Positions 31,796 through 40,909 of a stretch of DNA of 64,000 nucleotides are shown here, in pieces (the first letter of the stretch is position 1; each line of letters begins with the position of its first letter). The DNA is from Amycolatopsis decaplanina DSM 44594 (GTDB lineage Bacteria > Actinomycetota > Actinomycetes > Mycobacteriales > Pseudonocardiaceae), in contig NZ_AOHO01000028.1 in NCBI RefSeq assembly GCF_000342005.1, positions 1 to 64,000 of the forward strand, written 5' to 3'. The translations under genes and the position numbers were made by a program. The notes under the pieces were generated by a model. It did not search any database, was not told the origin of the DNA, and saw nothing but the letters and a program-made list of their open reading frames with translations.

Positions 31796-32972
31796 ATGTC
31801 CCTACCGAGGAAATTGCTCGCCCTGACCACGCTCATCCCCTTGGCACTCGGCCTTTTCAGCGCCCGCCCAGGCCGCGCCCGCCACCTTCACCCATCCCGG
31901 CGTGCTGGTCAGCCGCCCGCAACTGGACTTCGTGCGCGCCAAGGTCCAAGCGGGCGCGCAACCGTGGAAACAGGCCTACGACGCGATGATGTCGAGTTCG
32001 TACGCCTCGTTGTCCCGGTCACCGAAACCACGCGCCATCGTCGAATGCGGTTCTTATTCGAATCCGGACATCGGCTGTACCGATGAACGGCAAGACGCGA
32101 TCGCCGCGTATTCCCTTTCCCTCGCCTGGTACATCACGCGCGATGCGAAATACGCGACCAAGGCGATCGAGATCATGGACGCCTGGTCCGCGGTACTGAA
32201 GGATCACACGAACAGCAACGCTCCCCTGCAGTCGGCGTGGTCGGCCTCCTCGTGGCCACGCGCGGCGGAGATCATCAAACACACCTACCCGAACTGGCCG
32301 AATTCCGGCCGCTTCGGCACCATGCTCCGGAACGTGTACCTGCCCGAGGTGATCAACGGCAGTCACAGCAACGGGAACTGGGAACTCAGCATGACCGAGG
32401 CCGCGATCGGCATCGCCGTGTTCCTCGACGACAAGCCGGCCTACGACAAGGCCGTCGCGAAGTTCCGCACCCGCGTCCCCGCCTACCTTTACCTGACGAG
32501 CGACGGCGCGCTCCCGAAAACCGCGCCCGGCAGCGGCCTGGACACCCGCGACAAGATCGTGAAGTACTGGCAAGGCCAGACGACGTTCGTCAACGGCCTC
32601 TCCCAGGAGACCTGCCGCGACTTCACCCACACCGGCTACGGCCTCGCCGCCATCGCGAATTTCGCCGAGACCACCCGCATCCAGGGCCAGGACCTCTACC
32701 CCGAGATCGCGGACCGCCTCCGCGAAGGCCTCGGCTTCCACGCGAAGTACCAGATGGGCGCTGCCGTCCCGTCCTGGCTGTGCGGCGGCAGCCTGAAGCT
32801 CGGCCTCGGACCGATCACCGAAGTCGGGTACAACCACCTCCACACCCGCCTCGGCCACACCATGAGCAACACCGAAGCCCTCACCCTGCGCCAGCGCCCG
32901 GCCGGCACCAACAACCTGTTCGTCTCCTGGCAGACCCTCACGCACGCCGACAACCCCCCAGTGACCCCGTGA
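31796..32972 (+). pseudogene. Secreted alginate-lyase-family protein, frameshifted in the signal peptide
   Basis: Polysaccharide lyase-like (PF05426, alpha/alpha-toroid) secreted protein, about 390 residues if the frame is repaired. The start and hydrophobic core MSLPRKLLALTTLIPLALG are in one frame; AFSAPAQAAPATFTHPG and the whole mature domain are in another. Removing one T from the TTTT run at 31854-31857 gives a seamless signal peptide ending in SAPAQA-APATF. No start codon lies upstream in the mature frame, which has a stop at 31824. Domain features: family-like SHSNGNWELSMTEAAIG and LSQETCRDFTHTGYGLA. Either a recent disabling mutation or a base-calling error in a homopolymer. Confidence 0.85.
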
Positions 32973-33014
32973 GGGCCGCCCGAATGCGGCAGGGCGGCCC
33001 TCACGGTCCGTTTT
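32967..33014 (+). terminator. Strong hairpin terminator after the lyase gene
   Basis: 15-bp perfect stem CCGTGAGGGCCGCCC (32967-32981) with its complement at 32992-33006, ten-base loop, then TCCGTTTT. It overlaps the stop codon. Confidence 0.8.
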
Positions 33015-33103
33015 CCCAGCTCAGACACACAGTGACCCCTGGTTGCAAGCCCCTGTTCGCGACCCGCTAAAGTACTCACATCGCACTCCACGGAGCGCGG
33101 GTC

Positions 33104-33178
<75 letters not shown>

Positions 33179-33190
33179 CGGAAGACGAAG

Positions 33191-33230
33191 CCGCTTGGCT
33201 TGGGTGAAGACCCAGGCCAAGCGGTTTTTT
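33191..33230 (+). terminator. Rho-independent terminator downstream of tRNA-Pro
   Basis: CCGCTTGGC (33191-33199) pairs with GCCAAGCGG (33216-33224), inner TGGG/CCCA pairing, followed by six T. Now supplied by the inserted element. Confidence 0.9.
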
Positions 33231-33276
33231 CGTTCCACCGAACAAAATTCTTCGGTGAATACCGAAGCAGCTGTTT

Positions 33277-33295
33277 GGGGACCACGTGGGGACCA
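33277..33295. repeat. Arm-type repeat near attL (two GGGGACCA boxes)
   Basis: GGGGACCACGTGGGGACCA: two 8-bp boxes 11 bp apart. The same arrangement with one base changed is at 38551-38569 near attR. Likely integrase arm-binding sites. Confidence 0.6.
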
Positions 33296-33399
33296 AGTCA
33301 CGTTCTGGGGCGTCTCTGGCGCACTTGACCCGGGCAAAACAGCGCCAGGTCGCCGGGGCTGGCTGTGGACCAGGCGGCGGGCTGGTGGCTGGGATCTGG

Positions 33400-34643
33400 T
33401 CAACCGCGGAGCCGGTAGGGCCACGAGAACGGTGTGTACGACCCCATAGGCGGGGCGGTGCGTGCGGCAGCGTGAAGAACGTGTTTACGGGCACGCCCGA
33501 ATACGGCGGCGCCGGCGGCTTCCGGCATTCGTGCCGTCGGCCGGTACGCGCTTCCATCCGGTCCTAAAACGGCGATCTTCTGCAGGTGGTGCACGGGAAC
33601 GCCGGCGTCGGCCATCCAGGTCAGCCCGGTGTGCCGCAGGTCGTGGCGGCGGAGGTGCTCGTACCCGAGCCGGGTGACCACGTCGTCCCAGTAGGTCGCG
33701 TCGCGGAACACTACGGTGGTGATGCGGCCGCCGCGGGGCCCGCGGAAGAGCCGGTCGTCGGGATTCCCGTCGGCCAGGGCGATCCGGTGCTCGACCAGTT
33801 CCCGGATGTCCTCGATCAGGGGTACTCTCCGGGCGCGTTTGCCCTTGGTGCCCTTGTCCAGCAGCCCGCCGGGCCCGGGAGTGGTCTGCCGCCGGAGGTT
33901 CCACGTCCAGGTCGTAGTGTCGATGTCTTTCACCCGGCAGCCCGAGACTTCGCCGATCCGGGCGGCGGTGCACGCCGCGAACAGCACCACGTCGCCCCAG
34001 CCGCGGTACTCACCGTGCGAGCGCGCGACGAGCGCGTCCGCGAGTCTGGTCAGGGTGTGCCAGTCCGGCAGCGCCAGGGCCCGCGGGTCTTCCAGTTCGT
34101 CCTCGGCCTGCCTGTACTGTTTCTGCCAGCCGGTCACCCGCGCCGGGTTGTGGTCGACGATGCCGTCCCGGTAGGCCTGCTCCATCACCTTGACCAGCGG
34201 CGCGATGGTGTTCTTCACCACCGATCGGCTGTACTCGTCCGCGATCCACGCGTGCACCGCCCGGTCGACGACACCGTGCGAGATCCTCCGGACCGGAAGG
34301 TGCCCCAGGGTCGGCACGAGCCGCATCCGCCAGCCGGCCATGTACGGGTCCACCGTCTTCTTCTCCAGGCACGCATGACGAGCGGCATGTTGGCCTCGCC
34401 GTACTCGGCCAGCGACATGGTCGCCGTGCGCGGGTCGACGCCGTTCTCGGCTTCCGCCTCGATGCGCTCGAGCCATTTCCGGGCCTCGTCCTCCTCGGCG
34501 ACTGATTCCGACTTGCTGGGCCGCTTCTTGGTCACCGGGTCGACCCAGCGCACGCGCGCCTTGTACGGCTTGGCGCGGCCTTCCCGGTACTCGATGTCCG
34601 TCGACAGCGAGATCCCGATCGGCAGCATGATCGCGCCCGCCAT
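33400..34643 (-). pseudogene. Tyrosine integrase of the tRNA-Pro element, frameshifted and 3'-damaged
   Basis: N-terminal SAM-like/AP2-type part starts at ATG 34643 (MAGAIMLPIGISLSTDIEY) and stays in frame to MPLVMR at ~34375. A one-base shift then moves the reading to another frame (LEKKTVDPYMAGWRMRL), which continues through the catalytic domain: AARIGEVSGCR (first Arg) and HDLRHTGLTWMADAGVPVHHLQKIA (His-x-x-Arg). After KIA the expected G-H-x-x-x-x-T...Y region is absent; unrelated residues run to a stop at 33400. The nucleophilic Tyr is therefore missing. Overlaps the xis stop (TGATG). Confidence 0.88.
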
Positions 34644-34860
34644 CAGGCCGTCACCTTCTCCGGATCGACCCGCCGGCTCCGCAGCCACGCCTCGACATCC
34701 GACGCGCTGTACACGGTCATCCGATCGGACAGCGGCACGAACGGCGGGCCCTGCGCGGGTCGGCGGTCCGCCACCGGCGCACCGTCGACGCATCCACGTT
34801 GAGCAGATCCGCCAAATCCTCGGTCGTGAGCCATTTCCCGTCCACCAGCCGTGGCTCCAT
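34643..34860 (-). pseudogene. Excisionase-like HTH protein, frameshifted
   Basis: MEPRLVDGKWLTTEDLADLL (start 34860) continues NVDASTVRRWRT, an AlpA/MerR-type helix-turn-helix, then loses frame near 34765. The C-terminal half, PFVPLSDRMTVYSASDVEAW, is in another frame and ends at 34643, overlapping the integrase start. Placement next to int fits a directionality factor. Repaired length would be about 72 residues. Confidence 0.75.
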
Positions 34861-35044
34861 GCCTACTTCCCCGCCACGCCGCGAACCACGCCGCGGAAGT
34901 CCCGGCTGGCTACGGCGCTGCCGTGGCCAGCGGGTCGCCCACGGCCGGGAGGCAGGATCAGGCGTTGCGGGCTGCGCGCTCCGGCATTGCTTACGCGGCA
35001 ACGGATTCCGCGTGATGTGCGGGCAAGATTCGTCAGATGCGTGG

Positions 35045-35697
35045 AAGTCGCAGGGCGGACGCGACCGCTGTTCTCGGAGAGCGCGGCGACCGTGGAAACA
35101 ACGAGCGGCGACCAGGGCGAGTTGTATGGGCCGATCGCCTCGGATCTCACGTTGTGGCGCGCTCTGGACGAGATCGGCGAACCGCAGCGGCGCAGAATCG
35201 CCCAGGCTCGCGCGAAAACCCGCGAGTATGTCTGGTCGTTGATCAGCGAACGGCATGGCCGGATCCCGCCGTCGAAGGTGGCCGACCGAGACCTGGGCAA
35301 GACGATCGTGGTCAGGATGGACGCCTCGCTGATGCCTGCGCACTCGGACAAGGAATGGGCGACGGGAACGTATAAGGGTTCCTGGTGCATCATCCGTTGA
35401 TGGCCTGGTGTGACAACACCGGCGAGTCGCTGGCGTTGTTGCTGCGCAAGGGAAGCACGGGTTCCAACACGGTGGCCGATCACATCGAGGTCCTGGATGA
35501 GGCCATCGCCCAGATTCCGGCCCGCTATCGCCGCGACCTGCTGATCACTGTGGACGGTGCGGGCTCGTCCCACGGTCTGGTCGACCACATCACGGCCCTG
35601 CACGGCTCACCATGGCGGACGGTGCGGTATTCCATCGGCTGGGACCTGGCGCCCGGGAACGCGACGCCATCGGCCATGATTTTCGGCAGCCCGCTAT
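35045..35697 (+). pseudogene. IS1380-family transposase remnant
   Basis: Two reading frames carry one transposase segment: ...DLGKTIVVRMDASLMPAHSD (catalytic Asp region) up to TYKGS near 35380, then HHPLMAWCDNTGESLALLLR from 35388 in another frame, through ITVDGAGSSHGLVDHIT (second Asp region) to ~35640. A frameshift joins them at ~35385, and both termini and the third catalytic region are missing. Confidence 0.75.
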
Positions 35698-35745
35698 AAG
35701 CGTTCCAGCCGCCAATACCTTCGCCTGTCCACATAACTCCGGACG

Positions 35746-36147
35746 GTGTCGGTGTCCGGCACCGCGAACACGTACACCACGCGGCGGGACTCGCCCACCG
35801 TGCCGGGACGCGGGCGCCCGAAGAACAGCCGTACCGTCAACGCGCCTCCCGCAACGCGTGGCGCCCGGCGGAGACGGGCGTGGCCGGGGAGCTACCCGCC
35901 TCCGCCGGAACCCTGGTGCGACCATCCCGTTCCGGTGCCAGCCGTGGCCGTCATCGTCGCCGGCTGGTCACCGATCACCGACGAGCAGATCCAGGCACTG
36001 GCGATCATCCTCAACCGCATTGAGACACGCCCTGCGAAACAACAGCCGCATAGCTGCGTGGTGGTCCGGCATAGCGCAAGCAGTAGTCGTTGCAGTCACG
36101 AGAACCACGCCTCGGATAGGTTGCATTGTCAGTCCCCGTCACTATGA
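35746..36147 (+). CDS. Hypothetical protein, possibly partial
   Basis: 133 residues, not recognised. The third-codon-position GC is high to about residue 90 and then falls, so the last 40 residues may be out of the original frame. Contains a Pro-rich stretch (PGSYPPPPEPW) and GWSPITDEQIQALAIILNR, which reads like a real helix. No clear ribosome binding site. It lies between the IS remnant and the secreted protein within the island and may be a relic. Confidence 0.35.
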   Translation: MSVSGTANTYTTRRDSPTVPGRGRPKNSRTVNAPPATRGARRRRAWPGSYPPPPEPWCDHPVPVPAVAVIVAGWSPITDEQIQALAIILNRIETRPAKQQPHSCVVVRHSASSSRCSHENHASDRLHCQSPSL

Positions 36148-36369
36148 GGGACAGGGCTTGCTCTGCTCCAGGAGGTCGAAGCAGCGCATCGACCGTACGG
36201 CGGGGCGGGGGCGCCAGGGGACGGCCGGAGCTGTGGTGGGCGAGGCTTGTCCGCCTGTCTTGCTGCCGGTTCCAGGGCCAGGAAAGCGGCTACTTGTCCT
36301 CACCTGATTTTCGACCTGACAATGAGCGACATCGGCCTTTTCTTTTCTTGATATGTGAGGAGAATTGTT

Positions 36370-36810
36370 TTGTCGAATTCAATTATTCGGCGCTCGCTGG
36401 CCGCGGCGAGTGTGACACTCTTTATTTCCGGACTCCTCGCGGGGGGCGCGTCCGCCGCCGAGGTGGTCACTGGGACGGCTGAGGCGCTGCCGCGATTGGA
36501 GTGCGAGGGCCGGGTGGAGCGCCCGACGCAAGACGGCGACATCGTGCGTGCCCGCGCCGTAACCCGCTGCCGCGACGAGGTGGAGGTGATCGGGGTACGA
36601 ACGTGGCTGCAGAAATATGATGACGGCGAGTGGAAGAACGTCGAGGAGGATCTCGGAAGGCGGGAGGACGCCAGGTGGGTGCGCGCCGACGCCGAAGCTC
36701 AGTGCGAGCGGGGCCGCTACCGGACAGTATCCGAGCACTTCGCACGCGATGGCAAGGATGACTACCGCGACCGCAAGGAGAGCGAGAGCGTCCGTATTCG
36801 CTGCCGTTGA
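36370..36810 (+). CDS. Small secreted protein of unknown function
   Basis: 146 residues from TTG 36370, chosen because AGGAGA lies 6 bases upstream and because the signal peptide then starts MSNSIIRRSLAAASVTLFIS; cleavage is likely after GGASA. The mature part (~115 residues) is highly charged, with four Cys (near residues 45, 64, 116 and 145) that could form two disulfides. I do not recognise the family. It is the only apparently intact gene of the island and is followed by two terminator hairpins. Confidence 0.7.
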   Translation: MSNSIIRRSLAAASVTLFISGLLAGGASAAEVVTGTAEALPRLECEGRVERPTQDGDIVRARAVTRCRDEVEVIGVRTWLQKYDDGEWKNVEEDLGRREDARWVRADAEAQCERGRYRTVSEHFARDGKDDYRDRKESESVRIRCR

Positions 36811-36897
36811 CCCTGCGCTCGCGGATTCATGACGATCCACCGATCGAAGGTGAATGTGAAGCTCGCTGTCCGCAATGGACGCTTCTGGTAGCGCCGA

Positions 36898-37000
36898 GAA
36901 GCCGCGACACGCAGCGGTGTCGCGGCTTCCGCTGACGTCAAGGCCCGCCGGGGCGCGTCGCAACGGGAACCCCCTGGTCGCGAGAGTGGCCAGGGGTTTT
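36898..37000 (+). terminator. Two hairpins after the small secreted protein gene
   Basis: First hairpin: GAAGCCGCGACAC (36898-36910) and its complement at 36917-36929. Second: CCCCTGG (36971-36977)/CCAGGGG (36990-36996) followed by TTTT. The rest of 36811-37124 shows no gene. Confidence 0.6.
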
Positions 37001-37124
37001 CACGTTATCGCCGCCGCGTGGTTCTTGTCCGACGGCCAGGCAGTACTCGATCACCTCGTCGACCGTCATCGCTCACCCCAGCAACCCTCGCGATTCGTCC
37101 TCTGGTTGCGGTAGTTGCGGACAG

Positions 37125-37700
37125 CTACTTGATGCCGGCCGCGTCCATTCCCCGGAGTTCCTTCTTCAGGTCCGCGACCTCGTCCCTCAGCCGGGCGGCC
37201 AGTTCGAACTGCAGATCGCGCGCGGCCTGCATCATCTGGTCGGTCATCTGCTGGATGAGGTCGGCCAGTTCGGCGCGCGGCATCCCGGCGACGGACTCCG
37301 TGTCCTCGGCCTCGCTGTAGACGCGGTCGAGGATGTCGGCGATCTTCTTCCGCAGCGGCTGCGGGTCGACGCCCCGTTCCTTGTTGTAGGCGACCTGCTT
37401 GGCGCGGCGGCGATCGGTCTCGTCGATGGCATGCCGCATGGAGTCGGTGATCTTGTCCGCGTACATGTGCACCTCGCCCGACACGTTTCGCGCCGCGCGG
37501 CCGATCGTCTGGATCAGCGACGTGCCACTGCGGAGGAAGCCCTCCTTGTCCGCGTCGAGGGTCGCGACCAGCGACACCTCGGGCAGGTCGAGACCCTCAC
37601 GGAGCAGGTTGATGCCGACCAGCACGTCGAAATCGCCCGCGCGCAGCTGCCGCAGCAACTCGACCCGGCGCAGCGTGTGCCCGGAGCTCCCGTCCGGCAT
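37125..37700 (-). pseudogene. uvrB: 3' fragment of uvrB (excinuclease ABC subunit B)
   Basis: The last ~190 residues of UvrB: helicase motif V ([20 protein letters not shown]), motif VI ([12 protein letters not shown]), the hinge [20 protein letters not shown], and the C-terminal UVR domain that binds UvrC ([20 protein letters not shown]). Homology begins abruptly at [10 protein letters not shown] (~37680); upstream sequence is unrelated. The Walker A, DEAD box and beta-hairpin are absent, so it cannot be a working UvrB. Residues left are well preserved, suggesting recent capture from a chromosomal copy. Confidence 0.88.
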
Positions 37701-38196
37701 CACTTGCGTGAGTCTTGCATCAGGCACCGTAAAGGCGCCTGTCGTGGGGCCCTGACGCAGCGGGACACTCGGCGTTCCACCTGCTTGTATGTCGCGACGA
37801 CCCCGACCCAGAGCCGGCGGCCGGCCCCCTGGCCGCAGTGCAGCCGCGCGCTTTCTCGGTCCCGCCGCTCCCCCGCGTTCAGCAGCAGTCATGACTGTCG
37901 GGACATCAGCGTCATCCGGCGCGCAGCAGCCTCGCGTCGGCCGGATTTCCCGGCTCCGGGTCACGCGGCGGCCCGGCGCCTCCATGCCCTGATAAGAGCG
38001 GTTACCACCGCGTGGGACACCTGAGGACAGCCGCCAGATATGCCCGGCCGCGCCGGGACGGCCACACCTCGACCGGTTGAGTGCGCTGCGCGCCGCTTGG
38101 CCGGAACCAATGCGGCCCTGCAGGATCGTTTTATGGCTGGAGAACAACCGATGAGCTGACACTTGAGATCATGCGCCACCTCGAGATAGACCAGCA

Positions 38197-38445
38197 ATGG
38201 GTGCGACACTTTGCCCAACGAACGTCGACGGTATCGCCGAGGCACGGGCAGCAGGCCGCCGAGCGGGACGCGAACTCCAGCTAAAAATAGTGACTTTCCA
38301 GAGCAAGCCGGAAGATCGCGACGACGGCAGGGTTTTCGTCATCGTTGCTGTCAACCAGGAACCACCCCTGGAAGACAAGGAACGCATGGAGGAACACTCC
38401 CTTCTCCTCCTCGACGAAGCGTTCAAGAACTTCCGCGCTCCGTGA
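38197..38445 (+). CDS. Hypothetical small protein in the island
   Basis: 82 residues, unrecognised. The C-terminal half (IVTFQSKPEDRDDGRVFVIV, then EPPLEDKERMEEHSLLLLDE) has coding-like composition; the N-terminal 25 residues do not look strong, and there is no clear ribosome binding site. It may be the tail of a longer lost gene. Confidence 0.4.
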   Translation: MGATLCPTNVDGIAEARAAGRRAGRELQLKIVTFQSKPEDRDDGRVFVIVAVNQEPPLEDKERMEEHSLLLLDEAFKNFRAP

Positions 38446-38550
38446 TCTGACAATGTGAGTGATGGCTGCCTCCGCACTTTGATCTGTCGGACGGCGGGGC
38501 AAGTTAGAGCCCTTACAGACGAAGGACAAGCCCTGACTAGGCCCGACGTT

Positions 38551-38569
38551 GGGGACCACGAGGGGACCA
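38551..38569. repeat. Arm-type repeat near attR
   Basis: GGGGACCACGAGGGGACCA, one base different from the copy at 33277. Lies 104 bp inside attR. Confidence 0.6.
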
Positions 38570-38672
38570 CCCGTCCCACACATCGACGGACGACCAAGCG
38601 TTCTTGACACGCCAGTTGATCATATGCATGGCTCCTGACCTGCGAAAACACCTACCCCACAGTCCTGAGAGG

Positions 38673-38707
38673 CAAGGGGTCGCAGGTTCGAATCCTCTCA
38701 GCCCGAC
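38673..38707. other. attR: partial tRNA-Pro duplicate
   Basis: 35-bp direct repeat of the tRNA-Pro 3' end, 34/35 identical to 33144-33178. It is not preceded by the 5' half of a tRNA, so it is a scar and not a gene. Confidence 0.9.
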
Positions 38708-38715
38708 GGACGAAG

Positions 38716-38753
38716 CGGGTCTCCGCAGCTCACCAGCTGCGGAGGCCCGTTTT
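38716..38753 (+). terminator. Original tRNA-Pro terminator, now beyond attR
   Basis: CGGGTCTCCGCAGCT (38716-38730) pairs with AGCTGCGGAGGCCCG (38735-38749), then TTTT. Its place right after the tRNA 3' end repeat suggests it ended tRNA-Pro transcription before the insertion. Confidence 0.75.
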
Positions 38754-38858
38754 CATATGGTCAGAGGTGTCGTTCCGGTTCAGCACAGCGCTCGGTGACA
38801 CCTTGACCGGCTGCTCTCCTCATGACCAAGAATTTGACCAACAGGGGTTCACCCCGCC

Positions 38859-39101
38859 GTGTGGCGCTCCTACGTCGAGGAATGGGACCGCAGTCTGCGT
38901 GCGGCGAACCGTCCACACACGACCCGCTACAACTACGAGCTAGCCGTCACCCAGCTGTCAGACTTCCTCGGCGGTCCGGACCTGCCGGAGTTCCTCGAGA
39001 AGATGGACATGCCGGCCGACGACGACAGCGACGCGTCCCATGACCCCACCGACGTCGGGCCACGCAGTACGAGCGGGTCCGCGCCCTCCAGAGTCGAATG
39101 A
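38859..39101 (+). pseudogene. N-terminal fragment of a second tyrosine integrase
   Basis: WRSYVEEWDRSLRAANRPHT followed by TRYNYELAVTQLSDFL is a core-binding (SAM-like) domain of phage-type integrases. The similarity stops after ~55 residues and no catalytic domain follows. A further coding-like scrap, QYERVRALQSRMTDAQLRFR, is at ~39060-39125. Downstream to 39383 I see no intact gene. This is a leftover of another insertion beside attR. Confidence 0.65.
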
Positions 39102-39383
39102 CGGACGCACAACTCCGGTTTCGGGAGCGTGGCGTTGCACTCAGCGGACGATAGCCATCCCTGGGGCCTGCGCTGCGACGGTATCGAACTCGCCGAGACT
39201 CGTCCGCCGCGCAGCCACAGGCTGACGCGGCGGACGGCATGCCCGCTGCGACCTCTCAGTTGCCTAGCAGCGCAGCGCCATTGAACGCTGCTTCAACCAG
39301 CCCAAACAGCGTCGCGACCGGACGCTCGCCATGTCACACGCGCCGCCGACGATCTCTGGGCCTGGCGGCTTACAGGGCTTGCT

Positions 39384-40151
39384 CTAGTCGGGACGGCCGA
39401 CTTGGGTGTTCGACAGGTCGAGACCGATCGCGAAGTCCGCCGTGTAGCCGTTTCCGGCCTGCTGTGGACGCAGCAGCATCTGGGCTCCGCCGCTGCGGTA
39501 GATCGAGTCCCGGTTGTTGGTCGTGTCGGCCGGACCTTTCCGCCGGTACGGTTCGGTCCGCAGATAGGCCGCGCCGAACTCGGGCGTGAAGTAAAGCTGC
39601 GATGTGAACTCGTACGGCCGGCCGTTGGTTCCGACGGTGCGTATTTTGACGTGGATATGCAGCGTGCGCCCCGAATACCAGCCTGGCAGAATGGTAGTGA
39701 ACCGGGCCGCCCCCGATTGGTCGGTGTTCTGGTAACCACGCAGGAAGCGGCGACCGTAACTTCCCTGAGACGGAATGTCAGAGTACAGCCCGAACGCGTC
39801 ACACTGCCAGAGGTCGATCATCGCTCCCGGTAGTGGCGTGCACAGCTGCTGACGAATTTGCTGAACGGTGAAATTGATTACCAGCGCGGTGCCGGGAACT
39901 AGTTGTCCGGTGGCCGGCTCACTGCGGATATCGGAGCGGTTGAGTCGCTCGTCGACGAAGTACGGGCCCTCCATTTGCTCTGGTTTGACCACACAATCCA
40001 GTGCGCAGACATCGGGTGTGCCCGCGGTGGAGGTGGTGGCACTCGCCGTGACGGATCCAGCGACAGTGAGTGTCGCACCAGCGGCGCCGAGGAGAATCAA
40101 CGCCTGCCGCCTGCCGAGCACCCGGCCTACCGGCTCATCATCGTCATGCAT
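39384..40151 (-). CDS. Secreted intradiol ring-cleavage dioxygenase-like protein
   Basis: 255 residues from ATG 40151, with AGGAAAACT upstream. Tat-like signal with GRRQALILLGAAGATLTVAG (~12-31). Dioxygenase C domain with Fe(III) ligand candidates: Tyr in GPYFVDE, Tyr in PGWYSGR, and two His in TLHIHVK, as in catechol/protocatechuate 1,2-dioxygenases. Exported members occur in actinomycetes and may act on lignin- or catechol-derived compounds; catechol siderophores are another possible target (inference). Stands alone. Confidence 0.88.
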   Translation of the reverse strand: MHDDDEPVGRVLGRRQALILLGAAGATLTVAGSVTASATTSTAGTPDVCALDCVVKPEQMEGPYFVDERLNRSDIRSEPATGQLVPGTALVINFTVQQIRQQLCTPLPGAMIDLWQCDAFGLYSDIPSQGSYGRRFLRGYQNTDQSGAARFTTILPGWYSGRTLHIHVKIRTVGTNGRPYEFTSQLYFTPEFGAAYLRTEPYRRKGPADTTNNRDSIYRSGGAQMLLRPQQAGNGYTADFAIGLDLSNTQVGRPD

Positions 40152-40909
40152 AGTTTTCCTTTTCGCCAAATGACGGGAGCAGGGAACTGAGCGCAACAAG
40201 GGCTTTGCTTGCAGGGTGCCGCGCGCATCCGATTTTCCGCCAGGACTCGTCCGCTGTCGAGAAAGTTCACTCTCGCGCATCATACTTCGAAGCGAGCAGT
40301 ATCCTTTGATGGGCCAAATTCTCGAACCTCTGCTACGGCATTTCGCCTACGACGACTCGAGGTTCAGCTTGAGAAAGTCCGACCACAGCGACTTTTCCGC
40401 TCACCGCCGGACGAGCTCGCTGAAGGTCTCGGCAGGTCTGGTCGACTTGCCTCTCGTAGTCCTACGTGCCGGCCAGCCTGCGGCAGGCGTCGCGGGAGTC
40501 GAAGGCGTCGCCGTTATTTCACTCGGGACGGTGTCACATACCGGCAGCTGTCGTCGCGCGGTCGCCGGGACGAGAGGGCTCACGGGCATCCAGGGCCACA
40601 GTCCCGCTCGTGTTGCGCGAACCGCAGCCAGGATCTGTGAGCGGAGCCTGGCAGGCATGGTCCGGCCCTCCGCAGCGAAGGCTGCCTTCACGGTGCCCCA
40701 GTTGACCGGCCCTTCGATCGTGGTGGTGATCTCAACGGAGAGGCCCGATCGGCCTCGGTGAAACCGGCGCCATCACCGGACGGCAGCGGTCGTCGAGCGG
40801 AGGACACGAGCCCGCGTCCTGTCATGCCGATGGTCGTGCGTTGGTTGGCGGACGTGCCGGTGGACCGGCCCATAACCGGTCGGGGCGGCTGCTCGTCGCG
40901 AGGCCCTGG
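40152..40909. other. Gene-free stretch
   Basis: Several open frames exist on both strands, but none has a ribosome binding site, codon bias or recognisable domain. It separates two minus-strand genes and may be decayed DNA; a promoter for the dioxygenase should lie near 40152-40250. Confidence 0.5.

Noticed and set aside
33586..35400. 604-codon plus-strand frame across int and xis
   Set aside because: Only the last ~100 codons resemble a protein (IS1380-type transposase); the rest is the reverse complement of the integrase and excisionase.
38673..38710. Second tRNA-Pro gene
   Set aside because: Only the 3' half is present; the 5' acceptor, D arm and anticodon loop are absent. It is an att scar.
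40216..40761. 181-codon frame in the gap before the MBL-fold gene
   Set aside because: No ribosome binding site, biased composition (Ser/Arg/Val) and no family resemblance; several overlapping frames are equally long.
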